Origin: an uncultured Roseiflexaceae bacterium
GTDB taxonomy: Bacteria; Chloroflexota; Chloroflexia; Chloroflexales; Roseiflexaceae
Assembly: GCA_937988885.1 (NCBI GenBank)
Contig: CALKHR010000029.1
Span: 1 to 64,000 of the forward strand
Direction: 5' to 3'
Length of the DNA: 64,000 nucleotides
In this document: positions 53,300 to 62,584 of the stretch, in pieces
How the letters are laid out: each line of letters opens with the position of its first letter
How positions within the stretch are numbered: position 1 is the first letter of the stretch
Notes under the pieces: model-generated
Database searches by the model: none
Seen by the model: the letters and a program-made list of their open reading frames with translations, nothing else
Told to the model about the DNA's origin: nothing
Program-made: the position numbers and the translations under genes

Positions 53300-54754
53300 T
53301 TAGATCCGAATAAACGTCAACCCGCGAATCACATCGGTAATGGTCGCCAACAGCGGGTCGGGATACAAGCCGATCAGCAGGCAGAGCATCAGCAGGGCGC
53401 TCGCGAGGAACGCAAGGCCACGCGGTTCGCCTTCCAGACGGCGAGCGAAAGGCCGATCTAGATCGGTGGTACCGAGCAGAATGGGCGTCTCTTCCTCCGG
53501 CATATGCTCGCTGGGGCCAAGCAGCCGATCGCGCGCCATGCGCAGCAGGGCCAGCAGCGCCAAGCCCGTCGAGAATAGCAGAATGGCCAGGAACACGCCG
53601 CCGCGCTCAGCCGCCGCTTGGTAGATCAGCAACTTGCTGGCGAAGCCGTTGAACGGCGGGATGCCCAACAGCGCCAGGCTGCCGCCCAAAAAGCCAGCAC
53701 CCGCGATCGGCCAGCGCCGCAGCAGATCGCGCCGCACCACGTTCGAGGGGCGGCCATCGGGCAGTTCCAGCAGGCCCACACACAGGAACAGCAGCAGCAC
53801 CACGATCGTCTGGTTGAGCGCCTCGAACACCGCACCTGTCAAACCGAGCGTGGTCGTGGTCGCAAGGCCAAACAGCACCATTCCAGCGTTGTACACGAAC
53901 AGATAGCCCAGCATCCGCCGCATATTCGTCTGCGCCAGAGCCAGCGCCGCGCCCACCGCAGCCGTCAGCGCGCCGAGGCCCATCAAAATGGTCATGCCGC
54001 GCTCATTCTCGGCCACAATGTCGGGGAAGAACTGGAAGGTGTGGATCAGGAACAGCAGGCTGGTGATGTTGATGACCGCCACAACCAGCACCGACACCAT
54101 CGGCGCAGAATCGTGGGCGATATCGGGCAGCCACGAATGGAACGGCACTACCGCCAAGCGCAAGCCGAAGCCCACCGCGAACAAGCCCAGAATCAGGTGC
54201 GAAGGCGACACACGTCCCGATACAGCGCCCGGCTCCGAGATATCGATCAGCACAAACGCCATCGACATCATCAGGGCGGCCACCAGCATCAGCACCAAAT
54301 ACTTCAGCGCCGTCGCCAGCGTGGCCCTTCCCACCAGCAGCGGGCTGCCGGTCGGCATATCGACGATCGCCAACACCGCCGCCAATCCAGCGCTGATCAG
54401 CAACAGCGAAACGGTGAACGGCTCCTGCAGCAGCAGCAACGTCGAACCGATCATGCCCAAGATCAGCAAGCCAACGGGCACAAAGTTCTCGCCCTGCGGC
54501 AGACGCCACGCCACCAAGAAAGAGAGCGCGCCAACGCACAAAAACACCAGCAGAAACAGGCGCCGGAGCGGATCAAGCATGAGCGTGAGGCCCAGCAAAC
54601 GCGCTGGCTCATCGGTCGGCAACAGCGAGACTAACACAATCTGCGTGAGCGTCGTTGCCACCGCCAAAATAATCGTCATATGACTATGACGACGCAGCAA
54701 GAAGCAACTGAGGCTCATCACAATTGGAAACAAAATTAGCAGCAGATAGACCAT
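53300..54754 (-). CDS. NuoN/HyfF-like proton-pumping membrane subunit
   Basis: 484 aa, about 14 helices, antiporter-like. Conserved Lys/Glu helix regions and AFVLIDISEP, HSWLPDIAHDSAPMVSVLV, and NMRRMLGYLFVYNAGMV are visible. ATG 54754 with AGG upstream. Confidence 0.85.
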   Translation of the reverse strand: MVYLLLILFPIVMSLSCFLLRRHSHMTIILAVATTLTQIVLVSLLPTDEPARLLGLTLMLDPLRRLFLLVFLCVGALSFLVAWRLPQGENFVPVGLLILGMIGSTLLLLQEPFTVSLLLISAGLAAVLAIVDMPTGSPLLVGRATLATALKYLVLMLVAALMMSMAFVLIDISEPGAVSGRVSPSHLILGLFAVGFGLRLAVVPFHSWLPDIAHDSAPMVSVLVVAVINITSLLFLIHTFQFFPDIVAENERGMTILMGLGALTAAVGAALALAQTNMRRMLGYLFVYNAGMVLFGLATTTTLGLTGAVFEALNQTIVVLLLFLCVGLLELPDGRPSNVVRRDLLRRWPIAGAGFLGGSLALLGIPPFNGFASKLLIYQAAAERGGVFLAILLFSTGLALLALLRMARDRLLGPSEHMPEEETPILLGTTDLDRPFARRLEGEPRGLAFLASALLMLCLLIGLYPDPLLATITDVIRGLTFIRI

Positions 54755-54817
54755 ACGCCTACTTGATTCGCCGATGCTCTGCGGCAAAACCGCAGATCCG
54801 ACGCTCTCCCTACGTGG

Positions 54818-55564
54818 TTATCGCTTATACAATTCGTTCAGTTCGAGCGTCTTCAGGCGGCCATACAGCAAGCCGCTCAAATACGCAATGCCCAACGCCA
54901 AGGTGATCGCCATCAGGCTCAACAAGCCAAGCGGATACACACCCAGGCCATTCGGCTCGATACGCGCCGTCGCCGGATGCGGATGCGCGGTGTAGAGCAG
55001 GTCGATGCAGTTCGCGCACAACATCAGGCCCAACCCGATCTTGAGCAGATCGCCCGCCACCACCATCGTAAACAAACCCGTAAGCGCCAGCCAATACCAC
55101 GAAAAATCGACAGCAATGCTCGGCAGAATGGGGTACAGCCGTGGCAGCGCCAGCGCGGCCAGCGCCGCCAGTACCAGCGCCCAGAAGGCCACCACGTAGT
55201 TCGAGAAGCGGAACGGCTCGACACCTTGGCGTTGCGCTCGCCGTGCGGCACGACGCAACTCGGCCAGCGAGAACTCGTCCAAATCCTCCAAGCCGTACTC
55301 CCGCGAGAACATCAACGCCGTCAGCGTGAGAATCGCCGTCACCGCCACGCCCGTAATCAACTTCACGAGCACGATCGCGCTAATGCCCCAGCCGCCAATT
55401 TGCAGACTCGAAGCCAAATACGGCTGCTGCGTCAACAACAGCGCAACAAACACATAATTCAACAGCAAGGCCGGGAATGTCACGCGCCAATCGCGCAGCA
55501 ACAAAATGATGCCGCCCGAAAGCGCGATGCCAACCGCAGCCCAATTAATGCTCGTCAAATCCAT
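54818..55564 (-). CDS. HyfE-like membrane subunit
   Basis: 248 aa, about seven helices; the second half is NuoK-like (DLLKIGLGLMLCANCIDLL). An amphipathic, Arg-rich cytoplasmic loop (residues ~95-120) lies between. Position in the operon supports a HyfE role. Confidence 0.72.
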   Translation of the reverse strand: MDLTSINWAAVGIALSGGIILLLRDWRVTFPALLLNYVFVALLLTQQPYLASSLQIGGWGISAIVLVKLITGVAVTAILTLTALMFSREYGLEDLDEFSLAELRRAARRAQRQGVEPFRFSNYVVAFWALVLAALAALALPRLYPILPSIAVDFSWYWLALTGLFTMVVAGDLLKIGLGLMLCANCIDLLYTAHPHPATARIEPNGLGVYPLGLLSLMAITLALGIAYLSGLLYGRLKTLELNELYKR

Positions 55565-55592
55565 ATAGTCTGCTATCTACTCGGCCCAAAGG

Positions 55593-57326
55593 CTAGATCA
55601 TCAGCAAAATCACAACAATCACCGAAATCATGAGCCCGGCCAGATAGTATCGCTGCTCGAACAAACTGAGCAAACGGGCCAGCGTGCGGCTGAACCACAG
55701 CAGACCGGCCCACAACCGCTCGAACAGCCAGGTCGGCGAAGCCAACACGCTCAAACCGCGTAGCCCCTGCCCAAGCGCCAACGGCCCCAACAAGCCAGGG
55801 TTCTGGATCTCGGCCTGTGCAACCGTCTGATGCCGTCGCTGCCCACGCGTCATCTGCATCAGCCAGGCGAGCAGCACCAGCAAGCCCAACGTGCCGAACA
55901 CCTGCATCAGCATACTTGGCGCGGGAGCCTCGCCAAAGCGCAGCCCATCGGCCTGCCACGCCCGCCAGCCGAACTGAGGCGCGAACCCCCAAACCGCCAA
56001 CGCCAATGCCACAAGCGCCGGGCACGCCGCCGCCAACAGACGGGGCCAACCACGACGCACAACCGCCTCACCAGCAGGTTTCGGAGGAGCAACACGCCAG
56101 AACGCAGCCAACGGCGTCACATACGCCAACACGCGCAACGCCGCCCCGGCCAACAGCGGCGCGATCAACCAGGGAGCGATCGTCCGCAAATGTCCGAATA
56201 ACGCACTGTACACCCACCAACCCCACGTGCCAGGGAAACCGACCGACGACGCAATCGCTACCAAGAACGACAACCCAGGCACCAGCAGTGGGCCGTGCAT
56301 CCCGATAGCCGCCAGATCATCGGTGCCAGCGCGGCGCTCCAACACCGCCAACGCCAGGTAGCTCACCAGCGTCGTCAGCACCGCATTGACCAGCAGACCA
56401 GCGGCCAAAGCCAACGGCGGCTGCTCGCCGCCGAGGCCCACACAAATAAATACCAAACCGAGTTGCGCGCTGAACTGCCAGTTGATCAGCCTGCGCAAGC
56501 GCATCGCGCTGAGCGCGCCCGCCGCACACACCAACCACGCCAGCAAGCCCAACAGCACCCACGTCATCCGCCAGGCGAACGGCACATCGGCCCACATCGA
56601 CGCAGGAAACTGCAACAGGACATAGCCGCCCAACAACGGCAGGCCCAACGGCAACAGCGAGCCCATCAGCGCCGCCGGAGCCTCGGCAGCCTCATCGAAC
56701 GCAGCGTGAAACGGCGGAGCACCAAAGGCCAACAGCGCCACCAGCGTCCAACACGACAACGCCACCGGCCCAAACGGAGCCGTAGCGCTCGCCAACGTCG
56801 CACCGGCCAACAACAACGCGCCAGCCAACCCAGTCAACAAACCGGGCGGCAAAGCACTCGTACTATTCGGAGCACCGCTCGCACGCAGCGCCGCAAAGCC
56901 CAGCAGCGTCACCAACGACCAAGCGAACGGCAACAGCAACGGGTCTTGGTTGGCAATACCAGCGACAACCGTCACCTGAGCCAGCCCAATCGCCGCAAAC
57001 ATCCCACCGAAACCGCGCAGATCGCGGGGCAACGCCAACGCCAGAGCGACCAACGCCAACGCACCGCCGCCGAACGTCAGCACAGCAAACGGGGAGCTCA
57101 GCGCATCGAAGGACAGCACCAACTCGACGGACTGCTCACCCGAAGCGACCCACGTGCGAATAGGCAACGACATCGGCAGCGGAGCCATCAACAGCAGGCC
57201 CATCGCCACCAACATCGCGACCGCCGAGCCCAAGCCCAGCCAGCGCGTAGGCAACACCTGATTCAGCGCCATGCAAAGCAGCACAGCAAGCAGTGGAATA
57301 GCAAAGATAAGTGCGAAAATGAACAT
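55593..57326 (-). CDS. NuoL/HyfB-like antiporter subunit
   Basis: 577 aa with about 15 helices and the antiporter core. It lacks the long amphipathic HL arm of NuoL. Several canonical charged sites are not obvious in this sequence, so pumping competence is uncertain. Start ATG 57326. The gene is strongly C-rich on the plus strand. Confidence 0.78.
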   Translation of the reverse strand: MFIFALIFAIPLLAVLLCMALNQVLPTRWLGLGSAVAMLVAMGLLLMAPLPMSLPIRTWVASGEQSVELVLSFDALSSPFAVLTFGGGALALVALALALPRDLRGFGGMFAAIGLAQVTVVAGIANQDPLLLPFAWSLVTLLGFAALRASGAPNSTSALPPGLLTGLAGALLLAGATLASATAPFGPVALSCWTLVALLAFGAPPFHAAFDEAAEAPAALMGSLLPLGLPLLGGYVLLQFPASMWADVPFAWRMTWVLLGLLAWLVCAAGALSAMRLRRLINWQFSAQLGLVFICVGLGGEQPPLALAAGLLVNAVLTTLVSYLALAVLERRAGTDDLAAIGMHGPLLVPGLSFLVAIASSVGFPGTWGWWVYSALFGHLRTIAPWLIAPLLAGAALRVLAYVTPLAAFWRVAPPKPAGEAVVRRGWPRLLAAACPALVALALAVWGFAPQFGWRAWQADGLRFGEAPAPSMLMQVFGTLGLLVLLAWLMQMTRGQRRHQTVAQAEIQNPGLLGPLALGQGLRGLSVLASPTWLFERLWAGLLWFSRTLARLLSLFEQRYYLAGLMISVIVVILLMI

Positions 57327-57393
57327 CTATTGCCTGTTGGCTATCCTCATAGTTCGGAGCGACGCAGAACCAAGTGCCAATGCAACGCAAGCG

Positions 57394-58494
57394 CTAGCGC
57401 TCAGCACAGGCAACGCAATGATCAGTAGAAGCAACAATCGCAACCGCATTATCGATCAAGGCACCCGCCAACAACGTGCGCGCCAACAACCGATCCAACT
57501 GGCGAGGCGCATCGATCCGCACACTCGTCAGCCGCCGACCATCACTCTCGATCATATAGCGGATCATCCCACGCGGCCCCTCAACGGCCCCGCTGCCCTT
57601 ACCCGCCTTCAACTCCTCCGGCAACGCGCCCACCGCATCACCCTCTGGCAACTGCTCAAGGCCCTGCTCCACCAACTTCACACTCTCATACGCCTCAAGC
57701 AGCAACAGGATCAGACGAGCGTACACATCGCCGCCCTCCTGCGTGATCGGCTGAAAGGCGAGTTGGGCATACGCCGCATACGGGTGATCCGAACGAGTAT
57801 CGCGAGGAATCCCAGAAGCGCGCGCCAACGGACCACGAACACCAAACTGCTCAGCGGCGGCGCGGGGCAACGCCCCCACCTCAATCGTCCGCGCCAACAA
57901 CCCGCGATGATCGATCAACTGATCAGCACAACGGTACAACGCCCTATTCAACTTTGGCAGCAACACCAACAACTCCTCGCGCTCACGCGCAGGAAGTTCG
58001 CGTCGCAAACCACCGGGCACACAAATATCCGGAGCCAAACGCGCGCCAGTCAGCGAGTGCATCCCGCCCAACACCTGCTCGCGCAGCTCCATCAACTCCT
58101 TAGCATACGGCTCCATCCCCAACGCCGTCAACAGCGTCGCAGCCGCATCCAAGTGAGAACTAATCCGCTCAAACTCAGCGATCACACAACGCAGCATCGC
58201 GGCCCGTTCCGAGACCTCGATACCGCACAACTGCTCGATCGCCTGGCAAAACGCCAACGCATGCGCAAACGAACACGCACCACAAATCCGCGTCACCAAA
58301 TGCAGTGCGCGGGGAAGATCAAGGCGCGGCAACCGTTCAGCACAACCGCGTTCATTAAAACCATCGTAGTATTCGATGTCGGAGATCCGTTCGCCGCTCA
58401 CTTGGAGAACAAACCGCTGCGGCCCCCGCCACGCGGGATGAAACGGCCCCAAAGCCAACGAATAACTCACAAAAACACCCCCAACTTGGTTCAT
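57394..58494 (-). CDS. Group 4 [NiFe]-hydrogenase-type large subunit with both CxxC motifs
   Basis: 366 aa. N-terminal motif RICGACSFAH (Cys71, Cys74) and C-terminal DHCVACAER (Cys360, Cys363) supply all four candidate NiFe ligands, unlike complex I NuoD. In typical hydrogenases the last motif is DPCxxC; here Pro is His. The protein stops at Arg366 just after the motif, so there is no C-terminal extension to be cut by a maturation peptidase. The N-terminus SYSLALGPFHPA fits Ech/CooH-type enzymes. ATG 58494 has a -10 box only 9 bases upstream; GTG 58470 with GGGGGTG is an alternative start. Confidence 0.87.
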   Translation of the reverse strand: MNQVGGVFVSYSLALGPFHPAWRGPQRFVLQVSGERISDIEYYDGFNERGCAERLPRLDLPRALHLVTRICGACSFAHALAFCQAIEQLCGIEVSERAAMLRCVIAEFERISSHLDAAATLLTALGMEPYAKELMELREQVLGGMHSLTGARLAPDICVPGGLRRELPAREREELLVLLPKLNRALYRCADQLIDHRGLLARTIEVGALPRAAAEQFGVRGPLARASGIPRDTRSDHPYAAYAQLAFQPITQEGGDVYARLILLLLEAYESVKLVEQGLEQLPEGDAVGALPEELKAGKGSGAVEGPRGMIRYMIESDGRRLTSVRIDAPRQLDRLLARTLLAGALIDNAVAIVASTDHCVACAER

Positions 58495-58503
58495 CGAACG
58501 CGC

Positions 58504-58512
58504 ATTATACCA
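58504..58512 (-). promoter_or_regulatory. Extended -10 promoter of the hydrogenase-like operon
   Basis: TGG-TATAAT on minus; a start near the large-subunit ATG gives a leader of only a few bases. Confidence 0.55.
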
Positions 58513-58570
58513 CAGGCAAACAATCCAATCTCCTTAGGCGCTGTAGTTACCGACTAAGAAGCCCAAACTA

Positions 58571-58579
58571 TGGTATACT
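58571..58579 (+). promoter_or_regulatory. Extended -10 promoter for the acyl-CoA dehydrogenase gene
   Basis: TGG-TATACT, 44 bases before ATG 58624, divergent from the hydrogenase-like operon promoter. Confidence 0.5.
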
Positions 58580-58623
58580 GAAACCGCACCACAGCCGCGA
58601 TAACGCAACTGGAGGCACCAGCT

Positions 58624-59778
58624 ATGCACTTTGAGCTCAGCGAAGAGCAACAAATGATTCGTCAGGCTGTACGCGAATTTGCCGAAAAAGAGATCGCACC
58701 ACGCGCACGCCACGTCGACGAAACGGGCGAATTCCCCGCCGAAACGTTCAAGAAAATGGGCGAACTCGGCCTCATGGGCCTGCCCTTCCCCGAAGAATAC
58801 GGTGGCGCCGCCGCCGACAGCATCAGCACCGCCATCGCCATCGAAGAAGTCGCCCGCGCCTGTGGCTCAACCGCACTCGCCTACGCCGCCCACATCGGGC
58901 TTGGCAGCGCACCGATCGCCCTTTTCGGCACCGAAGAACAGAAACGCACCTACCTGAAGCCCGCCGCCGAGGGCCGCTACATGGCCGCGTTCGGCCTCAC
59001 CGAACCGCACGCCGGGTCCGACGCCGGAGCCACCCGCACCACCGCCCGCCTCGAAGGCGACGAATGGGTCATCAACGGCTCCAAACTCTGGATCACCAAC
59101 GCCCCCGTAGCAGGCCACATCATCATCACCGCCGTCACCGATCCACAGGGCGGCAAAAACAGCATCAGCGCCATCATCGTCCCCGGCGGCACGCCCGGCA
59201 TGACCTTCGGCAAACACGAACCCAAAATGGGCCTGCGCGGCTCCGTCAGCACCGCCATCTCATTCGAAGACGTCCGCGTGCCCAAAGACAACCTGCTCGG
59301 CGAACGAGGGCGCGGCTTCATCCAATTCCTGCAAGTGCTCGACGGCGGGCGCATCGGCATCGGCGCCATGGCCATCGGCCTGGCCCAAGCCTCCTTCGAG
59401 GCCGCCCGCGCCTACGCCAAAGAGCGCACCGCCTTCGGCAAACCGATCGGCTCCTACGAATCCGTCTCCAACATGATCGCCGATATGGCCACCAACATCG
59501 AAGCCGCCCGCCTCATGGTCTACCAAGCCGCGTGGCTCAAAGACCAAGGGCGACCATTCAGCAAACACGCCGCCATGGCCAAACTCTTCGCCTCCGAAAT
59601 GGGCGAAAAAGTCTGCCGCGACGCCATCCAAATCTTCGGCGGCTACGGCTACAGCCAAGAATACCCGGTCGAGCGCATCTACCGCGACCAGCGCCTGCTC
59701 ACCATCGGCGAAGGCACCTCCGAGATCCTGCGCGTCGTGATCGGGCGGCACGAACTCGGCGGCTTTGTGGGCAACTAA
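58624..59778 (+). CDS. Acyl-CoA dehydrogenase
   Basis: 384 aa, full family length. FAD-binding and fold motifs: AFGLTEPHAGSDAGATRTTA, WITNAPVAGHIIITAVT, DGGRIGIGAMAIGLAQ, AIQIFGGYGYSQEYPVERIYRD, and the catalytic Glu in IGEGTSEILRVVIGR. The short/branched/medium-chain class cannot be settled. GGAGG lies before ATG. Transfers electrons to ETF; no etf genes here. Confidence 0.95.
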   Translation: MHFELSEEQQMIRQAVREFAEKEIAPRARHVDETGEFPAETFKKMGELGLMGLPFPEEYGGAAADSISTAIAIEEVARACGSTALAYAAHIGLGSAPIALFGTEEQKRTYLKPAAEGRYMAAFGLTEPHAGSDAGATRTTARLEGDEWVINGSKLWITNAPVAGHIIITAVTDPQGGKNSISAIIVPGGTPGMTFGKHEPKMGLRGSVSTAISFEDVRVPKDNLLGERGRGFIQFLQVLDGGRIGIGAMAIGLAQASFEAARAYAKERTAFGKPIGSYESVSNMIADMATNIEAARLMVYQAAWLKDQGRPFSKHAAMAKLFASEMGEKVCRDAIQIFGGYGYSQEYPVERIYRDQRLLTIGEGTSEILRVVIGRHELGGFVGN

Positions 59779-59837
59779 CAAACGGGCTGTACTCCACCAC
59801 AACACCCTACTTAACACAGCCCAGGTTTTGTAGCATA

Positions 59838-59950
59838 TAGAAAAAGGAGCAACCTCAACATCAACGCCCGTCGCTGCGGAACAACAACGTCGTGTTCAAC
59901 GTTCGCGCGCTCGGGCAGGATGGCGCTACGCGCCAAAACGCGCGCCGCTC
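59838..59950 (+). repeat. Dispersed intergenic repeat, family 1, copy D
   Basis: GAAAAAGGAGCAACCTCAAC then ACGCCCGTCGCTGCGGAACA, CGCGCTCGGGCAGGATGGCG, and GCGCCAAAACGCGCGC. A further palindrome ATGATACG/CGTATCAT lies at 59997-60018 in the same gap, before the next gene. Confidence 0.75.
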
Positions 59951-60054
59951 TACTCGCGGCCCACCCAGCAGATCGATGGCCCAACATTGTGCCCCAATGA
60001 TACGCAGTGACGTATCATCGCAACCCATTACGTAACGTAACGAGGTGCAGCACT

Positions 60055-60603
60055 ATGTCCGATGCCGACGAAAAAAAAGCCCGCCTAGAGGCGATCCGCG
60101 CCGCTAACCGCGCCAAAAAAGCCGCGGCAGCCACATCCCCCGACGGCGCACCGACACCAACGGCAGCACCCGCCGCTCCCGTTGCCACCGCCGCCCCTGC
60201 TGCCACCGCCACCGCCCCCACCGACGACAAAGCCGCGCGCCTAGCCGCGATCCGTGCCGCCAACCGCGCCAAAGCAGCAGCGACCGCCGACGCACCAACC
60301 GCAGCGCCAGCGCGCCCAACAGCAACCGCGCCAGCCGCAGCGCCAACGCGTCCGGCCACGCCAGCAGCACCAGCCCGCCCTGCCGCCAAAGCAGCCGAAC
60401 CGACCCGCCAACCACTACCACGCATCGTCAAAGTGATCGGCAGCATCATCATCTTCACCGTCTTCAGCCTGCTGCTCGCCACCACCACCCACAACTACCT
60501 CACCGCAGCCATCTTCGGCGTCATCATCGGCCTCGTCTTTGGCCTGTTACTCGGCAGCTGGCCGCCGCTCCCCGGCGACGAAGTCACCTCGGGCGGCGAA
60601 TAG
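60055..60603 (+). CDS. Ala-rich membrane-anchored protein with repeated RLxAIRAANRAK motif
   Basis: 182 aa. The first ~60 residues carry two copies of KxARLxAIRAANRAK (residues ~8-21 and ~58-72) separated by Ala/Pro/Thr-rich low-complexity linkers. Two membrane helices lie at ~125-145 and ~148-170. The short basic motifs could bind nucleic acid or an acidic partner. GAGGTG lies before ATG 60055. Function unknown. Confidence 0.6.
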   Translation: MSDADEKKARLEAIRAANRAKKAAAATSPDGAPTPTAAPAAPVATAAPAATATAPTDDKAARLAAIRAANRAKAAATADAPTAAPARPTATAPAAAPTRPATPAAPARPAAKAAEPTRQPLPRIVKVIGSIIIFTVFSLLLATTTHNYLTAAIFGVIIGLVFGLLLGSWPPLPGDEVTSGGE

Positions 60604-60612
60604 CTAATAAAT

Positions 60613-60648
60613 AAGGTGGATGCTTGCATCACAGCAAGCATCCACCTT
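60613..60648. terminator. Bidirectional terminator between convergent genes
   Basis: AAGGTGGATGCTTGC (60613-60627) with GCAAGCATCCACCTT (60634-60648): perfect 15-bp stem, 6-base loop. Followed by TCATCT on plus and ATTTATTAG on minus. Confidence 0.85.
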
Positions 60649-60674
60649 TCATCTCACAACAGCAATCAGCGCGA

Positions 60675-62309
60675 CTACGTGATCGGCACCCGCAACTCAA
60701 CCGTCGTGCCCTCGCCCTCCGCCGAGCGAATCCGGCACTCACCATTGATCAACTGAGCACGTTCACGCATATTCAACAAACCAAGCGAACCGCGCATGCT
60801 ATAGCCCGACTCGACCGCAGCCAAATTAAACCCACGGCCCCGATCACGCACACTCGCCACCAACTGGCCTTCCTCGGGGTACAGATAAATCACCACCTCA
60901 GAAGCCTGTGCATGCTTACGAGCATTATTCACAGCCTCCTGGATAATAATAAAAATCGCACCCTCAACCTCGACAGGCAAGCGTGGGATCGACGTTGGAG
61001 CCTCCAAGCGCAACCGCATCGAGCCCGTCGGGTCGCGGAAACGGCTCACATACTGCTGCAAGGTCGCCAACAACCCCTGAGTCTCCAACCCCAGCGGGCG
61101 CAACTCAAACAGCAACGTGCGGATATCGTAGGCCGTCTTTTGCACCAACTCCGAGAGGACATCAAGCTCACTCTCGACCCGCTCGGGCATCGCCCGCAGC
61201 AAACGCTTCACAAACTCAATGTTCATCGCGATCGCAGCCACACTTTGGGTCGGCCCATCGTGCAGATCGCGAGCGATCGCAGCGCGCACCTCGGCCTCCT
61301 TGGCCAACAGCTTATCGCGCTCCTCCTTCAAGCTACGCACCAAGCGAGCATTCTCAACCGCAACCGCAGCCTGATTTGCCAGCGTCGTCAACAACTGCAA
61401 ATCCTGCTCGGTAAACGGCTCGCCGGTCTGCTTATTGATAACCTGCATCACACCCACCACCCGATCGCCACGCCGCATCGGCGCGCACAAAATCGAGCGG
61501 GTCACAAAATCCATATCGCGGGCCACACCATCGAACCAGCGCGGATCTTGCTCAACATCATTCACAATCTGGCCGATGCCATTGGTCAGCACCCACCCAG
61601 CAATGCCGCGATCCGTAGGAATTTGGAAGACCCGGCGCTCACCAGTATGAGGATCGGTCGTCTCCAGCACCAACTCCTGCGTCGACTCATCGAAAATCAT
61701 GATCGAGCAACGCTCGGCACCGATCACCAAAGGCACGCGGTGCTTAATATCCTCAAGCAGACTCGGAAGATCGAGGTTCGTCGCCAGCGCTTGGCCAACC
61801 TCGTACAGCAAATGCAACTCACGAAGATCTTGCTCCGCGTGGCGCAACATCGCCAACTTATCGGCCTCACCACCGATAGCGCGCACCAACAACATCACAA
61901 TATCTTCGAGCGGCGCCGTAGCATCCGAGCGCTGTTCACCCTCGCGTACTACCAAATGGAGTAAACCCACCGTCTGCATTCCACTCTGCAGCGGCAGCTC
62001 CATAATCTCGCGGTCATCATCAAGGGCATAATAGCCGATCGCAGGCTCACTCCCCTCCTCGCGGCGCGTAAACCCCTCACGCGCCTCAGCGATCAAGCGA
62101 ATCGCCTCGCGATCTAAATGGCCATGTTCGAGCATGATCAATTCATTCGTAGGAGCTTGATACAGCAACATACCGCCCAACGCTGGCCAAAACGCAACCA
62201 AACGTTCAAGCGAAGAGGCTAACAAGCCACGGACATCGTGATGTCCTCCTGCGATCAATAATTGACCAAGCGTTTGCAAGTGACGTTGGTTGGAAATCAG
62301 CGATGGCAT
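60675..62309 (-). CDS. GAF-domain histidine kinase (NarL-partner type)
   Basis: 544 aa. GAF-like segments, a clear GAF in the middle (SLLEDIKHRVPLVIGAERCSIMIFDE...), HisKA_3 with ARDLHDGPTQSVAAIAMN, and HATPase_c with IIQEAVNNARKHAQA and GSLGLLNMRERAQL. No membrane segment, so a soluble sensor. Its NarL-type regulator partner is not adjacent. ATG 62309 has GAGGT upstream. Confidence 0.9.
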   Translation of the reverse strand: MPSLISNQRHLQTLGQLLIAGGHHDVRGLLASSLERLVAFWPALGGMLLYQAPTNELIMLEHGHLDREAIRLIAEAREGFTRREEGSEPAIGYYALDDDREIMELPLQSGMQTVGLLHLVVREGEQRSDATAPLEDIVMLLVRAIGGEADKLAMLRHAEQDLRELHLLYEVGQALATNLDLPSLLEDIKHRVPLVIGAERCSIMIFDESTQELVLETTDPHTGERRVFQIPTDRGIAGWVLTNGIGQIVNDVEQDPRWFDGVARDMDFVTRSILCAPMRRGDRVVGVMQVINKQTGEPFTEQDLQLLTTLANQAAVAVENARLVRSLKEERDKLLAKEAEVRAAIARDLHDGPTQSVAAIAMNIEFVKRLLRAMPERVESELDVLSELVQKTAYDIRTLLFELRPLGLETQGLLATLQQYVSRFRDPTGSMRLRLEAPTSIPRLPVEVEGAIFIIIQEAVNNARKHAQASEVVIYLYPEEGQLVASVRDRGRGFNLAAVESGYSMRGSLGLLNMRERAQLINGECRIRSAEGEGTTVELRVPIT

Positions 62310-62490
62310 CGTAACCTCATCATAAATAATGAACGCTCTACCCGATGATTGACCACTGAATCGCCAAACGAACACACCAGAAGCAGTGCCATTGATGACC
62401 CAAGAGTATCGATAAAAATACCAGAGTATAAGACTCTACCGCATCCTAGAACAGATGTCAACGTCCAAAAGGACTAGGAGGTATGTACTC

Positions 62491-62519
62491 TTGCGTTTTG
62501 TGATCGAACACCGTATAAT
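62491..62519 (+). promoter_or_regulatory. Promoter of rpsA
   Basis: -35 TTGCGT (62491-62496), 17-base spacer, -10 TATAAT (62514-62519), 66 bases before ATG. Confidence 0.75.
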
Positions 62520-62584
62520 ACCTCAAAGCCCTATCTCTCTTATAGGGGCACGCATCCATCCGCTGGCTATTTCAAGGAAAGCGC

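Noticed and set aside
57271..58557. 428-codon plus-strand ORF opposite the hydrogenase-like large subunit
   Set aside because: The minus-strand protein has complete CxxC motifs and an upstream promoter; the plus frame is Arg/Gln-rich.
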